DNA of 64,000 nt, from assembly GCA_049999805.1 (NCBI GenBank), contig JBNGIO010006370.1, positions 435,212 to 499,211 on the forward strand. Reading direction: 5' to 3'. The notes below the pieces were generated by a model that worked only from the letters and a program-made list of their open reading frames with translations, did no database searches and was not told the origin of the DNA. A program made the position numbers and the translations under genes. Shown here in pieces: positions 1-11,000 of this stretch (position 1 is the stretch's first letter; each line of letters opens with the position of its first letter). The stretch is from Folioceros fuciformis (lineage: Eukaryota; Anthocerotophyta; Anthocerotopsida; Anthocerotales).

Positions 1-1524
1 CACAACTACTGGCTTCTTGAAAATGAATGGTCTTCATACACATTCTTCTTGTCAAAGAGAGAGCGGAAAAGTAAAAGTATAAGGACTGATCAATGCCTGT
101 TTAACACACCTTGAGAGTAATGCATGAAGTTGGCCCAATGGTTCCCTCAGTAGGATGTATAGAGAACACAGAGCTAGCACCAAACTGGTCATCATTTTCA
201 GCTCTACGAACCCAGAACATTGCCGAAACAATGGATGTATTTGTGACCACCATTTGCATGTCCTTGGACGAGTTAACAAGCACGTGTCCAAAGACGAGGG
301 CACCTGGTGAGAGCGAGAGAACGGGAAATTTTCCAATCCCTGTCATCCTCACCTCTGTCGTCGAGCCCACTGATGTTGTAACGAAAGCCTGGATGATGAA
401 TTCTAAGTGAGATACAATGTTCAGTATTTGCTGAATCCATCAAGTAGATCGCAAGTCTGCAGGTATCAAGACGAGAGACATGATTGACCGCCGTGGAACT
501 GGCCTGTTGCAACGATTACAGAGAGAAGCATCTAGTGAAACATCCTGGTGGAGCTGACAGTTGGTGTTAACCTTGGAGACGTACGCAGAGGCATCCTTTG
601 GGTTAAATCTGCAAACTAGACTGGTAGAGTCTTTGGGCAGTATGGTTCCAGCCTCTGGAATCATGTGAAACGGAAGCTTCACATTCCATTGATAGGCCAC
701 AGGCACGTCCCCATTGTTGGTAACTTGATATTTCTTGTCCGTAAACTCGTTCACAGTGCAGTAGCCAAAGTCGAAAGCCTTTGGAAAGCCGAGGTCAATT
801 TGAGGAAGCGAACCCTTCAGTATAAGAGTCCACTTCCACTGCCAAAACGACCACCCTCAGAGGAGTTTCTACAACTCTGGCCGTCGTATCAAAGGCTCGA
901 AACCAATGTGCACGCCTCAACATGCTTCCAGCACAGATCATTACCTTTGCCGTAACAAACTCTACACTGCTTTTATAGTTCACGAGGTGGGTGGGCCTGA
1001 AAACAATGTCCATCGTTGCACTAGTTCCTGGGCTCAGCCTGGCAGGCTCCTTGAACTCCATGAGAAAATGTGGCGATGCAGGAGGCTTCCACTGAAAGGT
1101 CTGTCGATCATTTGACAACACCGCCCCCCGTCCCCGCTATTACACAAATGGTCTTGAAGGCACAAAAATATACACAGTGCGAGCCTCTCAAAAGTGTTAG
1201 CAATACCAGCGTCCGCCTGCCCACGTTCTTAATCACAAAACTTTTCCTGTTCTTCTCTCCAGGGTACCAGTGCCGCCATTCTAAGTAAGTGGGGCATTCG
1301 ATGCCCAGCTGCATCCTTCTCAGGAACTTGGTGGGATAATTCAGTGCCTTCACGTACAAATGCCTCTTTGGCAGATACACAGTCTCCGTGGGCCCCAGGG
1401 GCGCATAAAACTTCTTGTCCTCCTCTTTCACTTGTGACATCCGTCTCCTGAGGTCCTCCAACTCCATGATCCCACTTTGCCTCTCCATCTCCCCTGACAA
1501 CGACTTCCTCCGCTCTGCCTCCAT
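1..1524 (-). CDS. CFAP65: CFAP65-like axonemal protein, N-terminal part (3' end outside window)
   Basis: Four exons read on the minus strand with continuous frame: 1524-1207, 1100-945, 838-572 and 388-110. A donor after 110 continues toward the window edge. The start is the first ATG of the long exon 1, which opens with a charged, probably helical stretch. The rest is a string of immunoglobulin-like ASH/MSP-type beta modules, recognisable from 'KSFVIKNVGRRT', 'LSPGTSATMDIVFRP', 'LPQIDLGFPKAFDFG', 'VTNNGDVPVAYQW' and 'LSPGALVFGHVLV'. This order matches the N-terminus of CFAP65 (CCDC108), a ciliary/flagellar protein needed for sperm flagella in animals and algae and absent from flowering plants. 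Other ASH-repeat proteins (hydin, CFAP47, CFAP221) are possible. Its presence argues for a plant with swimming sperm. The gene is head-to-head with the methyltransferase at 1987. Confidence 0.72.
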
Positions 1525-1986
1525 CTCTTAAAGATCCCGCCTCACGAAAACGTAAAAAAATGAATTTCCCCGCCACTGCTGGTCAGTCGTCAGCAGTCCA
1601 CAAGGGTGGAGCCAGTCCTTCCATGACAAGGCCCGTGTGCATCCATCTCCACAGACCTTAGCAAACTGAGGGCAGCAAACTGAGAACAGCAGTTGCATTC
1701 TTCATTGAAAAGGGACCAGGTGTCTGTCACAGCCAACCATATTCACATCAGATCATGAGCATGCGCCATGTGGTTGCTTGCTTGCTTGTCTGCTTGCTGC
1801 CGAACCGAACATCCATCGTGGAAGGGTGGCTGGTCTGCATATGCTCTGCCTTTCTCCTTGAACCCTAACAGTGTCTGGACTTTTAATTGGTCTGCCTATT
1901 GGTCCTGGTTTGGTCCTTTGTCTTCCAGCGCGCTCGTTTCAAGACAACACATACTCGCTCTAGACACCCAACTCGGTGGTGACGGG
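1525..1986. promoter_or_regulatory. Head-to-head spacer between CFAP65-like and EEF1AKMT1-like genes
   Basis: The 462-bp stretch separates two divergent start codons and must hold both 5' UTRs and promoters. I see no clear TATA box. An in-frame ATG at 1768 with an open frame of 73 codons precedes the methyltransferase start at 1987. It could encode an N-terminal extension, but its cysteine/tryptophan-rich sequence does not look like the family. Confidence 0.35.
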
Positions 1987-3169
1987 ATGGAATTTACTCA
2001 GGAGCAGAAAGACTATGTATCATGCATCATCAAAAAGAAGAACTGGAACGTGGCAGGCAAAGTGACTCAAAAGCACATCGGTCACACCATCTTCACACAC
2101 AAATGGCCCGAGCTATGGGACTACAATCAATACTGGTATTCTGCAGAGACTACAGCTATGATGCGCAAGGTTTGTTATACACGTAGACCATTATTTTACA
2201 AGCAATTCTTGATAATAAATACATCTTAATGATTATGTATCCATTTTGAAGACGTTTGTATAAATTCGTCTAATGAAATCAAAGAACTTTGTCTCATCCT
2301 TAATCTGGTGCCCTGCATTGGGTTGCTTCCCTCTTGTTTGTCTAGTAGGTGGATGGGTTGCCCATCTCTTTTTTTCTAGTGAAGTCTCCTCATTAATCAT
2401 TTTTCAGAAGATATAAATTAGTTCTTCTCTTAATTGTGAATGGATTGTCATGGAGGAATGTTCAGGAAATTGAAGAGCTAGCAACCAAGGCAGCATTCTT
2501 ATCTGTCCCAAGTGTTTATTTTTCGTTAGAAAAGAGAGCCTTAAGAGATAAGAGTCACTTTTTTGATGTAAGTACAATCTTGAACTTATGACTAAATCAT
2601 CTTAATGCTTCTCCTTCTTCTTGTTGCTTGTTGACACTGGTGATCTTCTTTCATGTGGCTCAACAGATTGATGAGAGGTGGAAGGGTTTTCCTGGATTTG
2701 TGAAATGGAACTTTAATGAACCAGATGAAATTCCATCTTCACATCTCCATCAATATGATTATGTAGTGATTGACCCACCTTATATTTCAAAGGATACATG
2801 GGAGAAATATAGTGAGGCAGCATTGTTGTTGCTTAAACCCAAAGGTGAAGTACTATCTTTGAATTGATGGCTGATTGTTTGATTTGCAAGATTAGGTTGT
2901 ACAGGTTGATTTTTCTTAGCTTACAAATGTTGGGATGGATTGGTGCAGGAAAGATCTTATTGAGTACTATAGCTGAGAATGATAAGATGTTGAAGAAGAT
3001 CTTGAATGTTGATCGTGTATTATATTTGCCGTCCATTCCAAGCCTTACTTATCAGTATGCATTCTTCACAAACTACCCTACCAAATACTTGAACGAGCCC
3101 AATCCTGAATTGTCTACCATCAATGGGCCAAGGGGATATCCTTCCAAGTTGGAAATGATAGATCCTTAG
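1987..3169 (+). CDS. EEF1AKMT1: EEF1AKMT1/EFM5-type protein-lysine N-methyltransferase
   Basis: Exons 1987-2169, 2466-2567, 2667-2844 and 2949-3169 join in frame to a 227-residue protein, close to the family length of about 215. This is the seven-beta-strand SAM-dependent family once annotated as N6-adenine methyltransferase 2 (PF10237). Characterised members methylate a lysine of translation elongation factor eEF1A in the cytosol. Seen here: the 'QYWYSAET' entry motif, the strand 'FVKWNFNEPDEIP', the catalytic 'VVIDPPY' (DPPY-type) motif, then 'GKILLSTIAEN' and a C-terminal 'YAFFTNYPTKYL' that packs against the substrate site. The segment encoded by 1987-2100 is unlike the usual N-terminus. 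All introns have GT/AG borders. Family assignment is firm; substrate is inferred from orthologues. Confidence 0.9.
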
Positions 3170-3289
3170 TTGTTATGAATTCAGTTACTTATGAAGCCTA
3201 CTTTTAGAGCTCGGACTGTGGATGGTTGTGGAGCTTTGGGATGTGCATCTTGTAGTGGCTTTTGGGACAACAAATGAGCTCTTTTCATC

Positions 3290-4490
3290 AGGAGACATGT
3301 CCCTCGATGATGAGGGGTGCAGATGTGGAACATTGGCATCTTTTGTTCATTTCACAAAGTTTAACAAGGTCCTTCACCTTTGCATATGCATGCTGTCCCA
3401 TCTCCACATTGCTGTCCGATTTCCTCAGGCACCCACAAGAGTGTGCAAAACTGCAGCATGAGACGGTACAGGCCAGGCCTCTACCATGTTCCCGTACCTT
3501 GCATATATGTGTTTCAGACTGATTTGCTTCAAGCACTTCAGCTTGAAGACCATGTTTCCAGTGTGTGAATTGAATCTGCCTTTCCAGGGACAGAGCTGCT
3601 GCATTTGAGCATGCCTGAAGGAGATCTGCTGGAAGCCCTCTCTGTTCGAGTTGTTTATGAAGCTGCTCCCGCTCTTCCAAAGCTGAAACTTCCACATTTT
3701 CCACATGCCTGCAGGAGGCACACGACTGTCAGCAAATCAGGCGCAGGGATGCCTTGATCTTGCATAGCTGTGCGAAGATGGAGTGCTTCATGACGTATGC
3801 CCTGTCAGTAGGGTTGACCATGTCACAGCACTTTCAGACTGGCAAACACTCCCTGGACATCATCTAGGCTGCCATACTTTGCCTACACCTCACTGCCCTT
3901 CTTCAAAGGTGGGTAGCTTGAGCATGCCCACAGGAAGCATACATGTGTCGCTGAATCAGGTGCAGCTATTCCTTCTTGTTGCACAACACTGTAAGGACAA
4001 AGGGACCTACTGCAGGATTCATGCATTGCAGAGAGTGTCCTTCTATCACGGCATCCCCACATGTTTTCTATGGAGTCTGTCACACACACTCTGAGCAGCT
4101 TCCACACTGCAATGCTTTGCATCATGTCCTCCAAGGCACTGCAAACAAATAGAACGAGCTCAACGCCGTTGGCCAGCACATGAGCCTGCACCTTCTGCCC
4201 TTGTCTTCGAGTCATTCCTCCTCGCGCAAGCCTACAGAGCTGCTACTACCACTTGGCTATCGTCTTCACATTAGACCACATGGCGAATCTGATCGTCCAG
4301 CTGTATACTTGCCCATGCTTGATGAGCCCGGAAGTTATGTCAGGCCAAGGGAAGGAATGGGGTTGAGCACATCCGTCCCATGTGATCCTTGCCATCTGGC
4401 ACGAGAAGCATACATTTGCAGCGTGCGATTGCACAAGACCTTGTCCAACTCGCACCCGACCGTGGAAGTCGTCAGTGTGTCTGTACCACA
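3290..4490 (-). pseudogene. Decayed PLS-class PPR gene
   Basis: No long frame survives, but short minus-strand frames carry PPR signatures in tandem. Examples are 'GQKVQAHVLANGVEL' and 'GIAAPDSATHVCFLWACSS' within 3883-4215 and 'HIYARYGNMVEAW' within 3425-3721. The plus-strand DNA repeatedly shows the complement of the 'CLLQAC' helix codons, as in the intact minus-strand PPR genes near 50 kb (about 3716, 3911 and 4398). Stops and frameshifts separate the pieces. It is probably a dead relative of the other PPR genes in this window. Boundaries are approximate. Confidence 0.7.
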
Positions 4491-4917
4491 AGTTTCAGAT
4501 CCTGAACAGCCTTCTGATCAGAGAGCTGCCTTTCCCGACACAGTTCGCTCATCATTACAGCCGCCAGGCAACAACAAGAACCAAACGACGGCCAATGGGC
4601 TCAGGAGACTCCCAGTCCCATCTTAGTACATGCAAGTCCCAGAGAACTTCAGACAACTAAATGCTACGACTAAACAGCCGGGAAAAAAACGAAAGAAGAA
4701 GAAGAAAAAAAAAGTCTATGCTACAGCAGGCACTGGCAGGAGGATGAGAGTTGTGTCCGCAGGCGGCGAGAAGGTGGTCGGGTAGCTCTTCCGTCAGCTG
4801 ATGACAAGGAAAATGAAAGACCATGCTGGAAATGCATCTGAGAGTGATACCGCACCGGCAGACTGAATCGATCAGAAGGAAGCCTTGTGCCATGTGAAGG
4901 TTCTGCCATGTACCAGT

Positions 4918-7173
4918 ATGGCAGCGGCATGGCAAAAGGATCATGTGTGGACCCAACAAATCGGTGGGTTGGCAAGCAATGATCTGGGAAGTGCCAGCGG
5001 ACAGCCGACTGTGAGGTTCGGGCGGGTGCCAAACAGCGAAGCCTGGAGGTGCAGCTGTTTCGCCAGGAGCCCAGCACGTTTGATAGAGCCTTCGGGTGGG
5101 GAAGGATTTTGCAACGATGGTCGTGGGAAGGAGCAGGAGCAAGAGCGGCTGTGGAGACAGTTTTTTCTGGATCCTAGCCTGTGGTGGGATAACAGGCGGG
5201 ACAGGAAGAGCTACCGGTCGCCTGACTTCAGGCACAAGGGGTCCGGCGATGTGGTCTGGTTGAATAACCTGTACAAGCCCGCTTGGGTGGACGAGCAGCT
5301 GGCTGCTCTAGACTTAGTGCAAATGAGTGGTGGTGGTGGTAAGACTCGCCTGCTGCAGTGCAGCCTGAGCAAGCTGTGTGACGAGGGAGAGCTAACACAA
5401 GCTGTTGATGCTTTGACTGTTAAGGTACAAGAGGAAGGTGGTGTGCCCACTTCTCTTTTGTACAGTGTCCTCAAAAGGTGTGTGGCTGAGAAGAACCTCG
5501 CTGTGGGGCGTCGAGTTCACGACCTCACTGCCACCCTTGGCTACGATCGTAGTTCTTTCCTAGGGAACCATATCTTGCGCATGTATGCATGTGCAGGTAA
5601 AATGCAGGAGGCTATGGATGTGTTCACCAAGGTTCGCAAACCAAATGCCTTCATGTGGTTTTCCATCATCGCTGCATATGCTAAGCATGGGAAATCGAAG
5701 GAGGCTATACTGCTGTACCGTGAGATGCGTCGCTCAGGCGTGAAGGCGAATGGTCACATATTTGCAGCTGCCCTGCAAGCTTGTGCAGCTGCCGGCGACC
5801 TGGAATCTGGCAGGCAGGTGCACACTGATGTGTTGCAGAGTCGCGTTCCTCCTGACTCGTTTGTTTGCACCTGCCTGGTGGACATGTATGCTAAGTGTGG
5901 GGAGATGGGAGACGCACGCAGAGTCTTTGATTGTCTGACCCAGAAGGACGTGGTGACATGGACAGCCCTCATAGCTGGGTATGCGACGCGCGGACTCGGT
6001 GAAGAGGCCCTTTCTCTGTATGTCGAAATGGAACAAGAGGGTTTGGTTCTGGCTGACGTCGTCACATTTGCTTGCCTTCTCAAGGCTTGTGCAAGCGCGG
6101 GTGCCTTACAGGTGGGCAGGCAGCTGCATTCACACATTTTGGAAAGCGGACAGCTAGAAGGCAACATTGTGGTCGGCACCTGCCTGGTGGACATGTATGC
6201 GAAGTGCGGAGAACTGGAAGATGCACGCAGAGTTTTCGACACGCTAGGCTCCAAGGATGTGGTGACATGGAACGTCCTGATAGCTGGGTGTGGGACTTGT
6301 GATGAAGGCCACGAAGCAGTAGCTTGCTTTGAGGAGATGTTGCTCGCTGGTATTCAGCCCGACGATGTCACCTTCACTTGCCTTCTGGGAGCGTGCAGCC
6401 ACGAGGGACTAGTAAGCGAGGGTCGTAAGCACTTCTATTACATGACCGAACAACACAACGTGAAGCCCAGCATCGAGCACTACAACGCCATGATTGATCT
6501 TCTCGGGCGAGCAGGGCATCTGGAAGAGGCCGAGACGATGTTGCTATCATGTGAGAGCCGAAATGACGTGGTCGGGCTGACTTCGTTGCTCAATGCCTGC
6601 AGAAGTCATGGAGACGTAGACAGAGCCACACGGTGCTTTCAGAGCCTTGTCAGACTGGACCCTCGGCACGCCTCTGCTTACGTGCAAGTAGCGAACATGT
6701 TTGCAGATGCAGGCAGGTGGACGGATGCACACAGGATTGAAAGCATGAGAAAGTCAGCAGGAGCTCAGAAGAAACCTGCAGTAGCTGGCATTGAAGTAAA
6801 CAGGCAGGTGCATACCTTTGTGGTAGGAGAAATTCGTGACGATATTTGGGTGAAGGTAGACACCACGCATGCTCGGCTGAAGGAAGAAGGGGGCCACATA
6901 CCGCACACAAAGTTGGTGATGAAACCGCTTTCTGAGAAAGAGAAGCAGGATGAGCTTTGTGGGCATGCTGAGAAACTGGCCCTGGCGTTTGGTCTCCTGA
7001 ACACTCCAAGTGGCAAACCTCTGCTGGTAACAAAAAACCTACGAATGTGCAGTGACTGCCACAGCTCCACCAAGATACTGTCAAGGATTGAAAAGAGAGA
7101 CATCGTCGTAAGAGATGCGTACCGCGTGCACAGATTTGCAGCTGGGTCTTGCAGTTGTAAGGATCGCCCATGA
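4918..7173 (+). CDS. PPR protein of the PLS class with KP-type DYW domain (predicted U-to-C RNA editing factor)
   Basis: Single-exon gene of 751 codons from the first in-frame ATG. The N-terminal ~130 residues are low in motifs and could hold an organelle transit peptide. PLS-type repeats follow, with the hallmark 'MYAKCGEMGDARRVFD' and 'VTWTALIAGYATRG' helices, then E1/E2 motifs. The PG-box position reads 'KKPAVAGIEV' where canonical proteins have 'xPGxSWIE'. The C-terminal deaminase-like domain keeps HxE ('GHAEKLAL') and CxxCH ('CSDCH'), the zinc/catalytic set. The protein ends 'CSCKDRP' instead of DYW. The KP dipeptide with a non-DYW end defines the DYW:KP clade, linked by comparative and heterologous work to U-to-C editing in chloroplasts and mitochondria. 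Target RNA is unknown. The next gene converges on it from 8031. Confidence 0.88.
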   Translation: MAAAWQKDHVWTQQIGGLASNDLGSASGQPTVRFGRVPNSEAWRCSCFARSPARLIEPSGGEGFCNDGRGKEQEQERLWRQFFLDPSLWWDNRRDRKSYRSPDFRHKGSGDVVWLNNLYKPAWVDEQLAALDLVQMSGGGGKTRLLQCSLSKLCDEGELTQAVDALTVKVQEEGGVPTSLLYSVLKRCVAEKNLAVGRRVHDLTATLGYDRSSFLGNHILRMYACAGKMQEAMDVFTKVRKPNAFMWFSIIAAYAKHGKSKEAILLYREMRRSGVKANGHIFAAALQACAAAGDLESGRQVHTDVLQSRVPPDSFVCTCLVDMYAKCGEMGDARRVFDCLTQKDVVTWTALIAGYATRGLGEEALSLYVEMEQEGLVLADVVTFACLLKACASAGALQVGRQLHSHILESGQLEGNIVVGTCLVDMYAKCGELEDARRVFDTLGSKDVVTWNVLIAGCGTCDEGHEAVACFEEMLLAGIQPDDVTFTCLLGACSHEGLVSEGRKHFYYMTEQHNVKPSIEHYNAMIDLLGRAGHLEEAETMLLSCESRNDVVGLTSLLNACRSHGDVDRATRCFQSLVRLDPRHASAYVQVANMFADAGRWTDAHRIESMRKSAGAQKKPAVAGIEVNRQVHTFVVGEIRDDIWVKVDTTHARLKEEGGHIPHTKLVMKPLSEKEKQDELCGHAEKLALAFGLLNTPSGKPLLVTKNLRMCSDCHSSTKILSRIEKRDIVVRDAYRVHRFAAGSCSCKDRP

Positions 7174-7282
7174 AAGTTCAGATGCATTCAACCAACACAT
7201 CAGAGATCACATGTCCCCACATCCACATCAGACGATGTTGGGGACAAGTCCAAGTCCCCGAGGAAGATAACTAACTGCAAGG

Positions 7283-7368
7283 GCTGTTCCCATTGCGCGC
7301 AGTGCGTTGCTCAAAGACATCTACCCAAGCTGTTCACATCGCGGGCAGTGCGTTGCTCAAAGACACCT
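7283..7368. repeat. Two-copy tandem duplication, 46-bp unit
   Basis: The unit starting 'gctgttcccattgcgcgcag' at 7283 recurs at 7329 with a few changes; both copies contain 'agtgcgttgctcaaagac'. The flank 'ctaccca...tgggtag' adds a small inverted repeat. Confidence 0.85.
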
Positions 7369-7477
7369 TTTGGGTAGATGAGTTTTTCCATCTTATTTTT
7401 CTAAAATGAATAATTTTAATTATTTATGGACATAATATATACAGCCCAATAATTAAAATTTCGCCTTCTCCTTCCTT

Positions 7478-7530
7478 GTGCAACTTAGAAGCGGGAGCGA
7501 GTGATGTGGTGCAACTTAGAAGCGGGAGGA
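7478..7530. repeat. Two-copy tandem duplication, 31-bp unit
   Basis: 'gtgcaacttagaagcgggag' occurs at 7478 and again at 7509. Confidence 0.85.
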
Positions 7531-8030
7531 AGCACCTCACTCTTGCACTTCCTTGTCGTGGCTACTGGCCAGCACGCCCGATCGCTCCTCGTGCTTGAAT
7601 GAATCCGCCATCGTTGTTGCGATCGCTGCTGAGTCGCTCAAGAATTCTGACAAGTTCGAATCAGGAATAGTGCGGGGGCGACTTCTTCTCTTCCTCGATA
7701 GCCATGCACGGGGCAGGGAAATGGCATCTCCCCGGGGCACGGGGGGCTCAACGCCCATTCTACGCTCTGCAAGCGAATCAAGTGGCCACACATGGTGGCC
7801 ACTCATGGACCAATGGATGAACAATATGGGCTCACAAGTATTACGTCCAGCTCGTAGGAGTTCTTTCAAGGTATGCGGGGTACGCCGCCGTGAGCGCACT
7901 ACATCACTAAAAACGGCGAGGCCCAGGAGGCTCCCTACATCCCAAGCACGAGGCTCTACGCGCCTCAAGGCCCAGGATGATCCCAACATGCCAAGCACGA
8001 CGCTCCAAGGTGCATGCCTTGTGAGGGACT

Positions 8031-11000
8031 TCATTCATGTGTCGATTGGTTGACCCGGCGTTGGAAACTGGCAAGGAGATCAAAACGAAATACGCCCAAT
8101 TTATTTGCGTAATACTTCCGGATCAGTATATCAAAATGCAGAGATGTAACGGAAATCACAGGGCCAGGTACCTTATCCAACCAGTCGTTGAACTTGTGCA
8201 ACTTATTATTACTAGCCCCACTTGCTACGCGTGCCCTCTTGATGGGGCGGTGGAACAGGTCTTCAGTATCCAACACATACGAAACCTGTGCAGGCCACGA
8301 TTTTGACTTAAACCCAGTACCATCTCAAGCTCTCCCGCATCAAGGTCATCTGAATCCATCCAAAACCGGAGACACAAACTTGGCAAATACCTTGAAACCA
8401 TTCGCTTGAATTTTGTACTCCAGACCATTTACCACCTGCACACCCTCCATAGCTTGCAAAGTAGCAGCACCCTCGTCAACCTCAGAAAACTTCCGTTTAT
8501 TCCTGAGAACAAAAACACCCTTCAATGATGAGCATGCTGCAAACATGGTTGTGAAATCTTCTCCACTCAGAGAGAAGCGCTTGTATCAAGATTTTCAACC
8601 TTGACAAGTACAAGTTTGATTTATTCGCGTCTGCTCCTGTGAGGAGAAACTCATTCAGGTACTCTGCAAACCCACGTTCCATGCCACAAGGGGGAACTTC
8701 CAACTTGTCTGCTCCACCGTCCATAAGCTGTATATGTAACTGAGTAGGATTCGATTTCTGCAGAGAGGACATCAATCCCATCAGACCGCCGTATTCAGCA
8801 CCGGCCATTGGCAGCTGCGATAAAGGAGGGGTCACATACGTCAGGACTAACCCGTTCAAATCTGTATATATTTTCATCATGCAACAGCACACACGCATTG
8901 GCAAAATAGATGGTATCACTTGAAAACCCAGGTTCTCGGGTCCTCTCATACGAATAAAGGGCCAGTAGTTTGGTGGCCATATCGTCAGTGGATATTGATT
9001 GAAGCTATGGAATCAAACAATTCAAACGTCAGTTGTACAACCCTGAGGAACCGTTAGCACTCTCGACAAATGTACGCACGTTCAACAAATCCACTTTCTG
9101 AGACACCTTTTCCCATCAAAACAAAACACTTTCAAACCTGTTTGGCAAATTTGTAGATTAGCTTATCCAAGGTAAACAGCACATACGACTGAGTTCCAAT
9201 AATTGTTCTGCACTCGTCCTCATATTTTGCACTGTCTGCAGAGCCATCCAGCAAGCTATACAGCACCCGCATAAACCTGGCCAAGACACACGCGAAGAGC
9301 GGTTAGAGCGAGGCACATTTTGACCTGCACTCTTCCGTACTGCATATACCTGACTCACCGTGCGTACAAATTTGGAGGGGCCGTGTCCTTCATGACTTTC
9401 CATTTGTGCTCAGCTGCTTGTGCATTTGTCTTGGCAGACAGAATGCGCTCGTACAAAATCTGGCAGGAAAATGCAACATGTTTTAGTACGCAGCCACTTG
9501 CAATCACTAGTAAATGACAACGAAATGTCGTTCCTTGTGCAAGAGCGGCAATCTGCCTCACCTGGTGCAATCTGAGGAGGATGCAAAAGCCATCGTTCCC
9601 ATAAAACGTTTCGGTGGGACCCAGCCCCGATGCGTCTACTGTTGCAGCTCGTGCCTCAAGAGGCTTGCACATTCCACATGACCTATCAGGCGATGCTAAA
9701 CGAAGATTCCCATCACCATCACCATCATCTGCATCTGCCATCCCCTCAGCTTCACCCTCACTCTCAGCTTTCCCTTCAAGATCATCGTCATCCTCCTCCT
9801 CCTCCTCATCATGTGATGGATCATCTCCATCCCCTGAATCACTACCTGTAACCTCTTCACCCGCTTCTGAGAGATTCTCACTGTCTTCGCTGGTCTTCTG
9901 GCCACTTTCCTCACCATCATCATCTGGATCGACATCATGCTCTCCCTCACCCTCGCCCTCTCCTTCACCATCACCATCCTCTTCTTCATCTTGCCGCTGA
10001 CTGGAATCTTTCACACCGTTGTCCTTGGCAGCGAGGTTACTTGCACACACATAAACATCACTTCGATAATCATCTCCTTCAGGAGAAGGTGACAACTCTC
10101 CTTCTTCTCGATCAACTCTTCCAGTAGGTCCGCCCAGAGACACATCAGGTTTGGTGCATTTTGCACCTGAAGACTCAGGCTTAAGAGCTTTCAACGCCTT
10201 GCTTTCCTGCATCCGAGAAAATTTTCAGCTGATTACATGGGCATCCCGTAGCTTGTAGTTTCAGAGCTCAAAAGTGCAAAAAATGCTTGAAACCGTGAGC
10301 CCCACCAAAAAGTAAAGGTGTAGATAACCTACCTTGTTCACCGCAGATGAAGAGTCTCCACCAGGGATGTTGACTGGGAGATTTCCTGCAGTTGATTCCC
10401 TTGCTGTAGCATCTGCTTGCCTACCATGCACAGGAGGCTGCTTTGATGCATCGCCAACTATTCCAGCATGCCCAACAGACCCCTCAGCACACAAAGCTCC
10501 CTCCTGAACTCCTTCCATTCCTTTCCTGGACCGTTGAGCAGCATCATGGGCAATGTCTCCAGAAACACATCCCATACGCTCACCATCTGGATTTGCTGCA
10601 GCTGACGAGTCACCAAATAATCCCTTGGGACAGCTTGAAGCTGTGGTACAGTCCTCAACAGTGGAAGTTCTCTCCTTATGGTCATTCCCCAATTCCATTG
10701 GGGCTACTGCCGCAATTTCAGCATTGTCACTATCTCCACTAGATGCACTTTCGCCACGACTTCTGCTGCTCTTTGAATCACTACCCTTTACCTTGACAGC
10801 CTCCTCGGCATCTTCCACACCTCGTGGTCGAGGTGGTACTCCATAAAATTTTTCAATAAAATCTGTCATGATCGACATTGTTTTGCTGCTATTCTCGGGT
10901 GAGAAAAGTTCATCACATGAGAATTTCACAATTTGGTACACGTCATTATGCACCGCTGGATCGGAGAACGTGAACTGCAAATCTGGAGCGATCCTTAGTG

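Larger units (their letters stand above)
7174..8030. other. Convergent intergenic stretch
   Basis: Lies between two convergent 3' ends. It begins with two short tandem duplications, passes through an AT-rich patch (about 7380-7470) and ends in a GC-rich block where both strands are open over nearly the same 500 bp (7553-8053 plus, 7537-8034 minus). Neither translation resembles a protein I recognise, so I do not call a gene. Confidence 0.4.

Noticed and set aside
1768-1986. N-terminal extension of the methyltransferase
   Set aside because: Open and in frame, but Cys/Trp-rich and unlike family N-termini; kept as a possibility only.
4885-4917. Extending the first PPR protein to the beginning of its open frame
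   Set aside because: The upstream codon is TTG; the first ATG is 4918 and gives a normal N-terminus.
9614-10000. Long Ser/Pro-rich plus-strand frame
   Set aside because: It is the antisense of the acidic Glu/Asp/Gly linker in the SIN3-like exon 10206-9562, whose frame and splice phases are supported.
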